Under the pieces are notes generated by a model, which was given only the letters and a program-made list of their open reading frames with translations, did no database searches and was not told the origin of the DNA. The position numbers and the translations under genes were made by a program. Of a stretch of DNA of 64,000 nucleotides, positions 33,964 to 43,610 are shown piece by piece. The stretch's first letter is position 1; each line of letters begins with the position of its first letter. Source of the DNA: W3P20-009 sp963620575 (lineage in GTDB: Bacteria; Bacteroidota; Bacteroidia; Bacteroidales; Marinilabiliaceae); contig CAVFBC010000010.1 of the NCBI GenBank assembly GCA_963620575.1, positions 1 through 64,000 on the forward strand, written 5' to 3'.

Positions 33964-34587
33964 TTAGTGCATTTTTCGCCCTATTATATTAAAAAACTCC
34001 TCGCGGGTGGCGTCTCTCGTCAAGAAGGCGCCTGAGAAGTCACTGGTGGTGGTCACCGCGTTTTGCTTCGACACGCCGCGCATCTGCATGCACATGTGGC
34101 GCGCTTCGATAACAACGGCGACTCCGAGAGGGTTAAGCGTGTCTTGGATGCACTCCTTAATCTGGGTAGTCAGTCGCTCCTGCACCTGGAGTCGGCGGGC
34201 GAAGGCGTCCACCACGCGCGGCAGCTTGGACAGGCCAGTGATATAGTCGCGTGGGATGTAGCCGACGTGCGCCTTGCCGAAGAATGGCAGCATGTGATGC
34301 TCGCACATGGAGTAGATCTCAATGTCTTTCACAACCACCATCTGCTGATATTTCTCATGGAACATGGCCTGACGAAGGATTGCTTCGGGGTCCTCGCGAT
34401 ACCCTTTCAGGAGATATTGCATCGCCTTGGCGGCGCGGACAGGGGTCTTGACGAGCCCCTCGCGTGAGACATCCTCACCGACTTCGCTTATGATGCCTGT
34501 GTAATAGCCCGCCATTCGCTCGGTGCGGGCCTCGTCGTATATGTTCGGGTCGTCTTGTAGCTCTGAGGCACTGACTACTGTTGCCAT
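33964..34587 (-). CDS. folE: GTP cyclohydrolase I
   Basis: A 207-residue enzyme converting GTP to dihydroneopterin triphosphate, first step of folate (and pterin) synthesis. The zinc site CEHHMLPF and the later Cys in EARHMCMQMRG, and the GTP-binding segments are intact. It is monocistronic on the minus strand. Confidence 0.97.
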   Translation of the reverse strand: MATVVSASELQDDPNIYDEARTERMAGYYTGIISEVGEDVSREGLVKTPVRAAKAMQYLLKGYREDPEAILRQAMFHEKYQQMVVVKDIEIYSMCEHHMLPFFGKAHVGYIPRDYITGLSKLPRVVDAFARRLQVQERLTTQIKECIQDTLNPLGVAVVIEARHMCMQMRGVSKQNAVTTTSDFSGAFLTRDATREEFFNIIGRKMH

Positions 34588-34844
34588 TTTGCTTGGATGA
34601 ATTTGGTGTTAGTTGTCGCGAAATTACTCTATTTTCATCATCTTTTGTGGTGTGCGCTCCCGCTTAATTGGGCGGTCTGGCTTTTTGTCCCATATCTTTG
34701 TCCTTGTCTCTTTGTTTTTTGCCTATATTTGTGATAGTGTGCGTGGGGTGGGGCGTCGCTTTTCCCGTTTGCGCCATAAATCACCGAAAAAAAAGATTTG
34801 CAGAATACCGAATACTAAAATCCTCTCAGATTTAAACAAACAAC

Positions 34845-35219
34845 ATGATGGAAGAGAAGTCTATAACACTCACTTATGAGGTTACCCCAGACAAGACGGC
34901 GGAGGTCATGGGCTCTGGCGACATGCCTGTGCTCGCCACGCCTGCCATGGTGGCAATGATGGAGAATGCCGCAATGACGCTCGCTAAGCCGCTTTGTGCC
35001 GATGGAGACACGACGGTAGGCAGTCTTATAAACACCTCTCACTTGCGCCCCTCGGATGTTGGCGCAACCATAAGCGTGACGGCGACTCTCAATGCGCAGG
35101 AAGGCAGAAAACTCACGTTCTCCATTGTGGCCAAGGATGGCGATAACGTCATTGGCGAGGCTGAGCATGTGCGCTTCATGGTGACGCGTGACCGTTTCCT
35201 CTCCAAGTTGGGAAAGTGA
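34845..35219 (+). CDS. Hot-dog-fold thioesterase-like protein (FlK type)
   Basis: A 124-residue protein with the pattern of FlK-like thioesterases: VLATPAMVAMMENAA (helix and active-site region), VGSLINTSHLRP with the conserved His, and a central beta-sheet. Members hydrolyse acyl-CoA esters; the substrate here is unknown. The second Met (34848) is an alternative start. The next gene's true start lies 29 bases past its stop. Confidence 0.85.
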   Translation: MMEEKSITLTYEVTPDKTAEVMGSGDMPVLATPAMVAMMENAAMTLAKPLCADGDTTVGSLINTSHLRPSDVGATISVTATLNAQEGRKLTFSIVAKDGDNVIGEAEHVRFMVTRDRFLSKLGK

Positions 35220-35248
35220 GCCTTATGACTAATCATGTCGTCAGTGCT

Positions 35249-36196
35249 ATGAATATCAGGATATTACTAACATCTTTGGCCTCCGTGCTGATGCTCTCGG
35301 CTTGCTCTGGGCAGCACGAGGCTCAGGCGGCTAATGATATGGCGGCGTCTGCCGTGACCAAGAAAATGGCCAAAGGTGACGGAATCTCGGTCAGCAGTAG
35401 ACACATAACCGGTGGACTCGATTTGACGACGTCAGGATCTGGGCTACGCAGCACGCCCGTGTCGCATGTGTCGGTGGGTGGCGAGGTTGTCTTTGTCAAC
35501 TGCGTCTTTGACGATGACGTGCTCAGCTATGTTGCCTCAGCCAATCAGAGTGTCAGTGCTGATTTTTCTGCCGATGTCACTTTCATTGGGTGCGTTTTTC
35601 AGAAGGGGCTTGATCTTAGGCAAAGCGTCTTTCGCGGAAGGTTTGACTTCGAGAAGTGCGTTGTTCATGGTGCGGCTCTCTTTGATGGCGCTCGTTTCTT
35701 GGGCGGCTGTGTGCTGAATGGCAGCCAGTTTGAGTCGACAGCCTCATTTGATGGTGTCCGTTTTGGGCCGGGCAGCAGCTTGCGCAGTGTCAAGTTTGAC
35801 ATGGCGGCGTTGCTTCAAAATGCATGGATGGAGTCTGATGTGATGTTTACGGACAGTCATTTCTCGGGAGTGACTGACTTCTCTCATTTGCATGCGGCTG
35901 GGAGCATCAACATGTCCAATTGCCAGTTCAGCAGCCGAGTGGAGTGCCGGGACGCAAGTTTCTTCGGCTCTGTGAGGCTCTCTAATGCGCATTTTGCGGG
36001 GAATGTCATCGCTGAGAATACTCTCTTTCTTGGAAATCTGAATCTTAACAAAACTTCTTTTGATAAAGATGTCGAGGTGAGCCATTGTGTTTTCACTTCT
36101 CTGCCCGACGTCTCAAACACAATCAAGGCCGACGCTGCGGTTGCCACAGAGCGCAATAACCAATGTTTGTCGCGTCCGATAAATATTTTGCAATGA
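35249..36196 (+). CDS. Lipoprotein with pentapeptide-like repeats
   Basis: A 315-residue exported protein. Its signal peptide ends in the lipobox LSAC (Cys19). After a low-complexity linker come about ten repeats with the hydrophobic/small pattern of pentapeptide or beta-helix proteins (FVNCVFDD, FIGCVFQKGLDLRQSVF, FEKCVVHGAALFDGARF and so on). The ATG at 35249 precedes the signal peptide; an in-frame ATG at 35225 lacks signal-like sequence before it. Its stop overlaps the next gene's ATG (ATGA), so the two lipoproteins are made together. Function unknown. Confidence 0.75.
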   Translation: MNIRILLTSLASVLMLSACSGQHEAQAANDMAASAVTKKMAKGDGISVSSRHITGGLDLTTSGSGLRSTPVSHVSVGGEVVFVNCVFDDDVLSYVASANQSVSADFSADVTFIGCVFQKGLDLRQSVFRGRFDFEKCVVHGAALFDGARFLGGCVLNGSQFESTASFDGVRFGPGSSLRSVKFDMAALLQNAWMESDVMFTDSHFSGVTDFSHLHAAGSINMSNCQFSSRVECRDASFFGSVRLSNAHFAGNVIAENTLFLGNLNLNKTSFDKDVEVSHCVFTSLPDVSNTIKADAAVATERNNQCLSRPINILQ

Positions 36197-37980
36197 AGAA
36201 GAGCTTTATAGTGGCGGCTGCGGCCGCAACCCTCGCTGGGTCTTCTCTGACCGCCTGCGATGAGGATACGCTTGATCTTATTTTCGGCATTCTGAACGTC
36301 TTGACCGACAGCGGTGAGGAAGTCACTGTCCAGGTCGATGACAAGGGTCTTGGCTATCTGGAGCCTGACGAGGACACCAGCACCATAGAGGATGACATTC
36401 ACCTTAACACTAATGATGGTGACGGGACTGTGACCTCTGACTTGCCAAGCAAGGTCGACCTCACTGCCTACCTCCCTCCCATTGGCAATCAGGGCTCTTA
36501 TGGCACATGCGTGGCGTGGGCCACGGCCTACAACTGCCGCACATGGTTGGACGCTCATAAAAATAGACGCACCACTAATCAATTGACCACGAGCGAGATA
36601 TATAGCCCTGCCGATATTTGGAAAGGCATTTCGTCAAGTCAGAAGAACTCAGGTTGCCAAGGCACAGCCTTCCAGCCGGCCTTCAATGCCATGGTGTCGC
36701 GTGGTGTCGCCACGTGGGCGAAGTCGCCTTATTTCTCATCTTCCTCAGATTGTGACTGCTCCAACTCGTCGGCCGAGAACACTGAGGCTGCCAAACATAA
36801 GATTAAGTCCTACAGGGAGATTGCCATAACTGACATCAATACGGTCAAACGCTATCTCGCAGAGGGCCATCCCGTTGTTCTCGGGGCGTGCCTTGGTGAT
36901 AACTACATGAACGCATCCGGCAGCTCGGTCATCTACTCTAAGGGGACGACCAACCAGACGGGAATGCACGCCTACCATGCCATGATGTGTGTGGGCTATG
37001 ACAACAATAGGGGCGGCTCTAATGGTGCTTTCCGCATTGTCAACTCATGGGGTGAGGACTGGGGTGACAATGGCTTCGTCTGGATTGATGCCAACTATAT
37101 GTGCAGCAGTTCGTTTGCATATACTGGCCTTGTGGCTTATCTTGATGATGATGACACGACGTCTTATGGCGACGAGTCAAGCACTGTCGACCTCCAGCCC
37201 ACTAAGATAACTGATGAGGATTATTATGTGGCGGGGGACTCTGATTCTGACGACCCGCGCTGGCGCACGTTGACCTATGATGTCTATAATGCGGGAAATG
37301 GAACTGTAAGCGCATCGTCAACATGGGGCAACGCCTATGTGCTCTACAATGCCTACAATGCGAATGAGATGACTGTGGTGCTTGTGGACCTATATACCGA
37401 CCAGTTTGGTGTGGCTAAAAACCATGCTAACTTCAATTGGGATAAGGATGAGGCCAAGGCTACCATCGGACTCGATGCGCAAGGCTATTCACTCACCAAT
37501 GTGGATATCCCTGGTCAGAGCTCTGTGGCGACTGTCGTCACTAAGGCTACCGACTCAAGCATGAAGGCCGACGCCTACAATTTCTCCTGGTCCTACAAAC
37601 TGCCCGATGTCTCTGGCAAGTACTACCTTGTGCTAATTGCCGACGCGTTCAGCTCTGTCTCAGAGAGTAATGAGAGTAACAATTACTATTTTCTCACAGG
37701 GTCGGACAATGGTCCTCTCACTATTTCCAATGGTGTGATTCAGACTTCAATCGCAAACAACAAGAGCCTCTCTCTCGCCAAACCCAAGCAGAATGCCGCC
37801 CACCCGCAGCAGACTGCTGTCAATGAGACAGCCCCTAACACCTACTCGCCTGCCGAAATATCTAAGGTGCTCGACCGTATGCGTGCAAGCGGTGAGTTGA
37901 GAAACAAGGCGCAGCAATGGGTTGAGCAAAATGAGCAGACTCCTATGGCCAAGCGCAAGGTCGTCAAAGTGGCCGAGTAG
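36193..37980 (+). CDS. Papain-family (C1) cysteine protease lipoprotein
   Basis: A 595-residue lipoprotein (lipobox LTAC, Cys22) with an acidic linker, then a C1-type peptidase domain: NQGSYGTCVAWATA with nucleophile Cys106, GMHAYHAMMCVGYD with His262, and RIVNSWGEDWGDNGF with Asn284. From about residue 345 a C-terminal region with beta-rich, CARDB-like segments (VYNAGNGTVSASS, LIADAFSSVSESNESNNYYFL) follows, then a Gln/Ala/Pro-rich tail. It should act outside the inner membrane, probably on the cell surface. The start codon overlaps the stop of the pentapeptide-like lipoprotein gene. Bacteroidota C1 lipoproteins include secreted host-directed proteases, but no such role is shown here. Confidence 0.88.
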   Translation: MKKSFIVAAAAATLAGSSLTACDEDTLDLIFGILNVLTDSGEEVTVQVDDKGLGYLEPDEDTSTIEDDIHLNTNDGDGTVTSDLPSKVDLTAYLPPIGNQGSYGTCVAWATAYNCRTWLDAHKNRRTTNQLTTSEIYSPADIWKGISSSQKNSGCQGTAFQPAFNAMVSRGVATWAKSPYFSSSSDCDCSNSSAENTEAAKHKIKSYREIAITDINTVKRYLAEGHPVVLGACLGDNYMNASGSSVIYSKGTTNQTGMHAYHAMMCVGYDNNRGGSNGAFRIVNSWGEDWGDNGFVWIDANYMCSSSFAYTGLVAYLDDDDTTSYGDESSTVDLQPTKITDEDYYVAGDSDSDDPRWRTLTYDVYNAGNGTVSASSTWGNAYVLYNAYNANEMTVVLVDLYTDQFGVAKNHANFNWDKDEAKATIGLDAQGYSLTNVDIPGQSSVATVVTKATDSSMKADAYNFSWSYKLPDVSGKYYLVLIADAFSSVSESNESNNYYFLTGSDNGPLTISNGVIQTSIANNKSLSLAKPKQNAAHPQQTAVNETAPNTYSPAEISKVLDRMRASGELRNKAQQWVEQNEQTPMAKRKVVKVAE

Positions 37981-38032
37981 TGGCGAAATTCAGGCAGTAA
38001 GAGACAACAGTATAACCTAATAATGTAAAAAC

Positions 38033-38281
38033 ATGAAGACCTTTAAGATAAAAAGCGGCATCCTGATGGCCGCTGCCGCATTGTGCGTTTCCCTCTCCCT
38101 CTCTTCTTGCGCAGAACTGCTCTCAACGAGCGCGCCGCAGAAGAAAAAAACTACCACGACAACAACGACTGTGTCTTCGTCAAGCTCAACGTCAAGCACC
38201 TCAACCTCCTCGACGACCACTGTTGGCAATGCCAAGGCCGACGGCTCCACAAGCAAGGGCCGCTCGTCTGTCGCCAAGTAA
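38033..38281 (+). CDS. Small Ser/Thr-rich lipoprotein
   Basis: An 82-residue protein with a signal peptide and lipobox LSSC (Cys26), followed by a lysine cluster (QKKK), a run of seven threonines and a Ser/Thr stretch. Such low-complexity tails are typical of surface or O-glycosylated Bacteroidota proteins. No family. It lies 52 bases after the protease gene and may share its transcript. Confidence 0.65.
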   Translation: MKTFKIKSGILMAAAALCVSLSLSSCAELLSTSAPQKKKTTTTTTTVSSSSSTSSTSTSSTTTVGNAKADGSTSKGRSSVAK

Positions 38282-38454
38282 TATTTAACGCCCGTCGGCA
38301 TTTGTGTTTACTATGTCAATGTTTTGGCTACGTAAAACACGGAACTACTAATCGGAACCCCTTTGCGCATGGGGGTGAGGAGTGCTTTTATTGATAAAAT
38401 AAGTAATTTTACCCCAAGCCAAAGGATAAACGCCCTTGTGACGTCTCGAAAATC

Positions 38455-39378
38455 ATGTCCATAAGTATTCGCAACATAACGAAAAGATACGGTGCCCAGT
38501 TGGCTCTTGACGATGTGTCAGTTGAGATTTCTGACGGTCAGGTTGTCGGGCTTCTTGGTCCCAATGGTGCTGGCAAGTCGACACTGATGAAGGTGGTGAC
38601 TGGCATCATAAAGGCTGATTCAGGCTCTGTTGACGTATGTGGACATGACATCACGAGCGAAAGTGACGAGGTCAGGAGGCTCATAGGCTATCTGCCAGAG
38701 AGCAACCCGCTCAACCTTGAGATGTATGTCCGTGAGTACCTCACCATGATGGCATCTCTCAGTGGCGTGGCTGACAAGGCTAAGCGTGTCGATGAATTGA
38801 TTGACATGACAGGCCTTGGCCCGGAGGCGCACAAGCGTATCGGCTCTCTCTCAAAGGGTTATCGACAAAGGGTGGGGCTGTGTCAAGCCCTTGTCGGGGA
38901 TCCCAAGGTGGTCATTCTCGATGAACCGACCACGGGACTTGACCCCAACCAGATTCTTGACATTCGCGAACTCATCCGAGGCTTGGCTCATGAGAGGACT
39001 GTGGTTCTCTCAACCCACATCATGCAAGAGGTCGAGGCGACGTGCGACCATATTGTCATCATTGACCATGGCCACATTAAGGCACGAGGCTCTGTGGCTG
39101 AGGTGCTAAGTCTCGCATCTGAGGGACGGCAGGTCGTCGATGTCGAGTTCTATGCGGACATTGAGTGTCAACAATTGGAGCGGGAGCTGCAAGCGCAGGC
39201 TACCCAAACAGGCCCAAGGCGTTTCCGTCTGACGGCCCCAGCCACAGATGACGACCTGCGCCTGACTACCTTCCGTTTCGCAGTGCGCCACAACGCCCCG
39301 CTGCTGCACATCTCGGCGGCTTCTGAGGACATAGAGGATGTTTTCCACCAGCTGACGGTCGCCCCGACAGGCAAATAG
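38455..39378 (+). CDS. ABC transporter ATP-binding protein, GldA-like
   Basis: A 307-residue ATPase with Walker A GPNGAGKST, signature LSKGYRQRVGL, Walker B VVILDEPTTGLDP and the switch His in STHI. It is closest in pattern to GldA, the ATPase of the GldA-GldF-GldG complex of Bacteroidota, and shares its C-terminal ~80-residue extension. No permease gene is adjacent; the next gene is korA, so partners must be encoded elsewhere. Confidence 0.85.
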   Translation: MSISIRNITKRYGAQLALDDVSVEISDGQVVGLLGPNGAGKSTLMKVVTGIIKADSGSVDVCGHDITSESDEVRRLIGYLPESNPLNLEMYVREYLTMMASLSGVADKAKRVDELIDMTGLGPEAHKRIGSLSKGYRQRVGLCQALVGDPKVVILDEPTTGLDPNQILDIRELIRGLAHERTVVLSTHIMQEVEATCDHIVIIDHGHIKARGSVAEVLSLASEGRQVVDVEFYADIECQQLERELQAQATQTGPRRFRLTAPATDDDLRLTTFRFAVRHNAPLLHISAASEDIEDVFHQLTVAPTGK

Positions 39379-39420
39379 GCAACCTAAACAGACAAAAAAT
39401 CATTTAACAAGAATAACGAT

Positions 39421-41271
39421 ATGGCAGACAAATTGATTGTGAAAGAGCTTGACAACGTCGCTGTGCGTTTCTCCGGAGACTCTGGAGACGGCATGCAGTT
39501 GGCAGGTAACATCTTCTCCACAGTGTCGGCTACCGTAGGAAACAGCATCAGCACTTTCCCCGATTACCCGGCCGACATCCGCGCCCCGCAAGGCTCGCTG
39601 ACTGGCGTGTCTGGTTTCCAGGTGCACATTGGCGCAGGTGTCGTCTACACCCCGGGCGACTTGTGCGACGTGCTTGTGGCCATGAACGCGGCGGCCCTCA
39701 AGACCCAATATCGCTACGCCAAGCCCGATGCGACAATCATTATTGACACTGACGCATTCCGCGAGGCCGACCTCAAGAAGGCCGCCTTTGAGACTGCCGA
39801 CCCCATCGCCGAGATGAATATCGACCCGGACCGCGTCATCGCCTGCCCTATCACTCAGATGGTCAAGGATTGCCTTGCCGACTCGGGCATGGACGTTAAG
39901 AGCATTGTCAAATGCCGCAATATGTTCGCTCTCGGTCTCGTCTGCTGGCTCTTTGACCGCGACCTTGACATCGCATTCAATTTCCTCCGCGAGAAGTTCG
40001 CCAAGAAACCCGGTGTGGCCGATGCCAATATCAAGGTTATCCAGGCTGGCTATGACTATGGCCACAACACCCACTCGTCTGCCATGAACGTCCGTCGCAT
40101 CGAGAGCAAGGTCAAGGTGCCTGGCCGATATATGGACATAACGGGCAACAAGGCTACGGCCTATGGTCTCATTGCTGCTGCCGAGAAGGCCGGCCTCCGC
40201 CTCTTCCTCGGCTCTTACCCCATAACCCCCGCCACCGACATCCTCCATGAGCTCTCCAAGCATAAGAGCTGCGGCGTCATCACCGTGCAGTGCGAGGATG
40301 AGTTGGCTGGCTGCTGCTCGGCTCTCGGCGCGTCGTTCGCAGGAGCTTTGGCTGTCACGTCGACCTCAGGCCCTGGTGTCTGCCTCAAGAGTGAGGCCAT
40401 GAACTTGGCTGTCATCATGGAGCTGCCGCTCGTAGTTGTTGATGTCCAGCGTGGCGGCCCTGCCACCGGACTCCCCACCAAGAGCGAGCAGACAGACTTG
40501 CTGCAAGTCCTCTTTGGACGAAACGGTGAGTCTCCAATGCCGGTCATTGCTGCAACCTCTCCCGTCGATTGTTTTGATGCCGCATACCAAGCAGCCAAGA
40601 TTGCCCTTGAGCACATGACCCCTGTCGTCTTGCTCACCGACGCCTATGTGGCTAACGGATCTGGCGCTTTCCGCCTCCCCAACCTGGCTGACGCTGCCTC
40701 TATCAATCCTCCTTATGTCCCCGAGGAACTCAAAGGCAAGTGGGCTCCCTACCTCCGTGACGAGAAGACCGGTTCACGTTACTGGGCAGTGCCGGGTCGT
40801 GAGGGATTCCAGCATATTCTCGGTGGCCTTGAGAAGGACAATAAGACGGGTGCCATCTCCACCAATCCAGAGAACCACGACCTTATGTGTCACCTCCGCC
40901 AAGAGAAGATTGACCGCATTGAGGTGCCTGATGTCGAGGTGCTTGGTGACAAGGATGACGCAGACCTGCTCATCGTCGGCTTCGGTGGAACGTATGGCCA
41001 TCTCCATGCCGCAATGGATGAGATGCGCGCCGAGGGCAAGAAGGTCGCTCTCGCTCACTTCAAGTTCATCAATCCTCTGCCTGCCAACACGGCCGAGGTC
41101 ATGAAGAAATATAAGAAGGTGGTGGTCGCCGAGCAAAACCTCGGACAGTTCGCCGCATTCCTGCGCATGAAAGTCGATTGCTTCGCACCCTATCAGTTTA
41201 ACCAGGTGAAGGGACAACCTTTCATCGTTAGCGAGTTGGTTGAGGCTTTCAACAAGATTCTCAATAACTAA
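39421..41271 (+). CDS. korA: 2-oxoacid:ferredoxin oxidoreductase, fused gamma-alpha subunit
   Basis: A 616-residue subunit. The N-terminal ~190 residues are the gamma domain (VRFSGDSGDGMQLAG, PDYPADIRAP); from about 230 the alpha domain follows (GSYPITPATDILHEL, TSTSGPGVCLKSEAMNLAVIMELPLVVVDVQRGGPATGLPTK cofactor/CoA region). With KorB it oxidatively decarboxylates a 2-oxoacid (probably 2-oxoglutarate) to acyl-CoA, passing electrons to ferredoxin. The beta subunit gene is 43 bases downstream. Confidence 0.93.
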   Translation: MADKLIVKELDNVAVRFSGDSGDGMQLAGNIFSTVSATVGNSISTFPDYPADIRAPQGSLTGVSGFQVHIGAGVVYTPGDLCDVLVAMNAAALKTQYRYAKPDATIIIDTDAFREADLKKAAFETADPIAEMNIDPDRVIACPITQMVKDCLADSGMDVKSIVKCRNMFALGLVCWLFDRDLDIAFNFLREKFAKKPGVADANIKVIQAGYDYGHNTHSSAMNVRRIESKVKVPGRYMDITGNKATAYGLIAAAEKAGLRLFLGSYPITPATDILHELSKHKSCGVITVQCEDELAGCCSALGASFAGALAVTSTSGPGVCLKSEAMNLAVIMELPLVVVDVQRGGPATGLPTKSEQTDLLQVLFGRNGESPMPVIAATSPVDCFDAAYQAAKIALEHMTPVVLLTDAYVANGSGAFRLPNLADAASINPPYVPEELKGKWAPYLRDEKTGSRYWAVPGREGFQHILGGLEKDNKTGAISTNPENHDLMCHLRQEKIDRIEVPDVEVLGDKDDADLLIVGFGGTYGHLHAAMDEMRAEGKKVALAHFKFINPLPANTAEVMKKYKKVVVAEQNLGQFAAFLRMKVDCFAPYQFNQVKGQPFIVSELVEAFNKILNN

Positions 41272-41314
41272 GGTGTAGGCATAACACAATCACAACAGTA
41301 ACAGTAAAAGAATC

Positions 41315-42319
41315 ATGAGCGATTTCAGCATAAACGACTATAAAAAGGGACAACCGCGCTGGTGCCCTGGTTGTGGCGACCACTTCTTCTTGGCTTCTCT
41401 CCACAAGGCCATGGCTGAACTGGGTGTAGCACCTTGGGACACGGCTGTAATCTCGGGCATCGGTTGCTCAAGCCGTTTGCCTCACTACATGGCTACTTAT
41501 GGTATGAATACCATTCACGGCCGTGCTGCAGCCATTGCCACTGGCACTAAGGTGGCAAACCCCAACCTGACTGTGTGGCAGGTGAGTGGTGATGGTGACG
41601 GTCTCGCCATTGGCGGCAATCATTTCATTCATGCCAACCGCCGTAATATCGACCTGAACATGATCCTCCTCAACAACCGTATCTACGGTCTCACGAAGGG
41701 TCAGTATAGCCCCACCTCACCACGCGGCTTCGTCTCTAAGTCCTCACCCTATGGCACAGTCGAGGACCCTTTCCGCCCTGCAGAGCTCTGCTTTGGCGCT
41801 CGCGGGCATTTCTTCGCACGCGCTGTGGCCACGGATGCCGCCGGCACTGTCGAGGTTCTCAAAGCAGCATATAAGCACAAGGGCGCCTCTGTTTGCGAAA
41901 TTCTCCAGAACTGCGTCATCTTCAACAATGGCACACACGACTCTGTCTATAGCCGTGAGGGACGCGAGCTCAACGCCATCTATGTTGAGCATGGCAAGCC
42001 GCTCGTCTTTGGCAAGGACAAGGAGTTTGGCCTTGTGCAAGAGGGCTTCGGACTCAAAGTCGTCAAGATTGGTGAGAACGGTGTAACCATTGACGATATC
42101 CTGGTCCATGATGCGCATTGCGAGGACAACACTCTCCAGCTCAAGCTCGCGCTCATGGAGGGCCCTGACTTTCCTATCGCTCTCGGTGTCATCAGGGATG
42201 TCGAGGCTCCTACCTACAATGACGCTGTTTGGGCGCAGATTGATGAGGTCTCCGAGAAAAAGAAGTACCATAACTTCGCAGAGCTCCTTGAGACGAATGA
42301 TATTTGGGAGGTCAAGTAA
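41315..42319 (+). CDS. korB: 2-oxoacid:ferredoxin oxidoreductase, beta subunit
   Basis: A 334-residue subunit that binds thiamine diphosphate and an iron-sulfur cluster. RWCPGCGDH supplies cluster cysteines (Cys17, Cys20), and the third is in GIGCSSRLPHY. The thiamine/Mg loop is WQVSGDGDGLAIGGNHFIHANRR followed by NNRIYGLTKGQYSPTS. It pairs with KorA and ends the operon at tandem hairpins. Confidence 0.95.
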   Translation: MSDFSINDYKKGQPRWCPGCGDHFFLASLHKAMAELGVAPWDTAVISGIGCSSRLPHYMATYGMNTIHGRAAAIATGTKVANPNLTVWQVSGDGDGLAIGGNHFIHANRRNIDLNMILLNNRIYGLTKGQYSPTSPRGFVSKSSPYGTVEDPFRPAELCFGARGHFFARAVATDAAGTVEVLKAAYKHKGASVCEILQNCVIFNNGTHDSVYSREGRELNAIYVEHGKPLVFGKDKEFGLVQEGFGLKVVKIGENGVTIDDILVHDAHCEDNTLQLKLALMEGPDFPIALGVIRDVEAPTYNDAVWAQIDEVSEKKKYHNFAELLETNDIWEVK

Positions 42320-42328
42320 ATAATATCA

Positions 42329-42413
42329 CATAACTCGGTCCTCAAAAGGCGGAGTTATGTAACTGGTCTTTCGGGCAGCCTAAGGATGAAAATCCTCGGG
42401 CTGCTTTATTTTT
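42329..42413 (+). terminator. Tandem hairpins ending the korAB operon
   Basis: First stem CATAACTC/GAGTTATG (42329-42336, 42352-42359). Second GCAGCC-AGGA/TCCT-GGCTGC (42375-42404) followed by TTTATTTTTT, the actual terminator. Confidence 0.85.
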
Positions 42414-42511
42414 TGAGACAACGCGGATGGCTACATAAACAAATAACTTCGTTGTCTATGTATGTTTTGTGGGAAATAACTATCTTCGTATTGCTAAAGC
42501 TATGAAAAAAG

Positions 42512-43588
42512 ATGGATTTTTTTGAGACCCTATACAGCTATGCTACGATGCTCATTGTGGGCATCGTGTTGTCGCTTTTTATCATCATGTTGTTTGTCAA
42601 GGCGGAAGGCGTGTCCGAAGCCTACAAAATGGCGCGCCGTTATCTTGCTACGCTATATGTCCTAATTGCGTTTGACCTGGTGTTTAGCCTCTTGGCCCAT
42701 ACAAAAAATTGGGGAGAGGGTGCGGACACGCTTGTCGACGTGTTCTGCTATACGCCCGTATCTGTCTGTTTCGCATTGATGTGTAGCGTTTTGCTTGATG
42801 ATAAGGAGGTCTACCACAAGAAGATAAGACGTGATGTCTTGTTATGTCCGATCGCCATGATTGCCGGAACTTGCGCCATTTTGATTGATGAGCTCCCGCA
42901 TTGGGCTTTCATATTACTGATATGCTCATGGGCGTTTTTCATTGTAACGCTCGGCGTCAATATTCTCAGGAGTTACACTCAAGCGCTGATGAGGCTTGAC
43001 GATAAATATTCTTTAGACAAGGTTCGTAACATATCGTGGCTTCGCAACGGTTTTGTCCTTTTCGTCGTGTGGGGTCTCTGTTGCCCCATAGCTGCGGTCT
43101 GCCCCATGTGGTTTAACACCATATACGCCTCAATAGGTGGCGTGATTTATATTTACATAGGTGTATCCATTCTCAATTACAGCGCCGTTTGCCAAAAGGG
43201 GGATGACTCGGATGAAGTGGATCTGTCCGGCAATCTTGACCCGCAGAAGGTTGAGTCTCTTTCTCTATCCCTCCATGAATGGGTGGAGACCAAGGGGTTT
43301 ATGGCGCAAGGTGTTACAGTGGGGCATGTGGCGAAGGCTCTTAATGTGACCATTCCCGATGTTTTGTTCACCATAAGGAATGAGCATTTCTCTGATTTCC
43401 GTAATTTCATTGTGAGGCTGCGAGTCCGCGAGGCGCAGGAGCTGTTGGTGAAACACCCTAAGAAGAGTGTGTTGGAAATTGCGCAGAGTGTCGGCTACAT
43501 ATCAGCGAGCGAGTTCAATTCTGATTTTCATGACATGGTGGGCGTAACCCCGCAGGAGTGGCGTGAGGGCTGCCTCCGTCTCATATAA
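42512..43588 (+). CDS. Membrane-embedded AraC-type transcription regulator
   Basis: A 358-residue protein with seven predicted membrane helices in residues 10-225, then a cytosolic C-terminal AraC-type DNA-binding domain (about 255-358): FRNFIVRLRVREAQELL and VLEIAQSVGYISASEFNSDFHDMVGVTPQEWR, both helix-turn-helices of the family. It probably senses a signal in or at the membrane and regulates genes directly from there. Targets are unknown; hrpB follows after 22 bases. Confidence 0.88.
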   Translation: MDFFETLYSYATMLIVGIVLSLFIIMLFVKAEGVSEAYKMARRYLATLYVLIAFDLVFSLLAHTKNWGEGADTLVDVFCYTPVSVCFALMCSVLLDDKEVYHKKIRRDVLLCPIAMIAGTCAILIDELPHWAFILLICSWAFFIVTLGVNILRSYTQALMRLDDKYSLDKVRNISWLRNGFVLFVVWGLCCPIAAVCPMWFNTIYASIGGVIYIYIGVSILNYSAVCQKGDDSDEVDLSGNLDPQKVESLSLSLHEWVETKGFMAQGVTVGHVAKALNVTIPDVLFTIRNEHFSDFRNFIVRLRVREAQELLVKHPKKSVLEIAQSVGYISASEFNSDFHDMVGVTPQEWREGCLRLI

Positions 43589-43610
43589 AAGTCTCCTTTC
43601 CTGTTTTTGA

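Noticed and set aside
39400..40263. Antisense open frame of 287 codons over korA
   Set aside because: Mirror of a strongly codon-biased gene; sequence is low-complexity Val/Asp/His with no domain.
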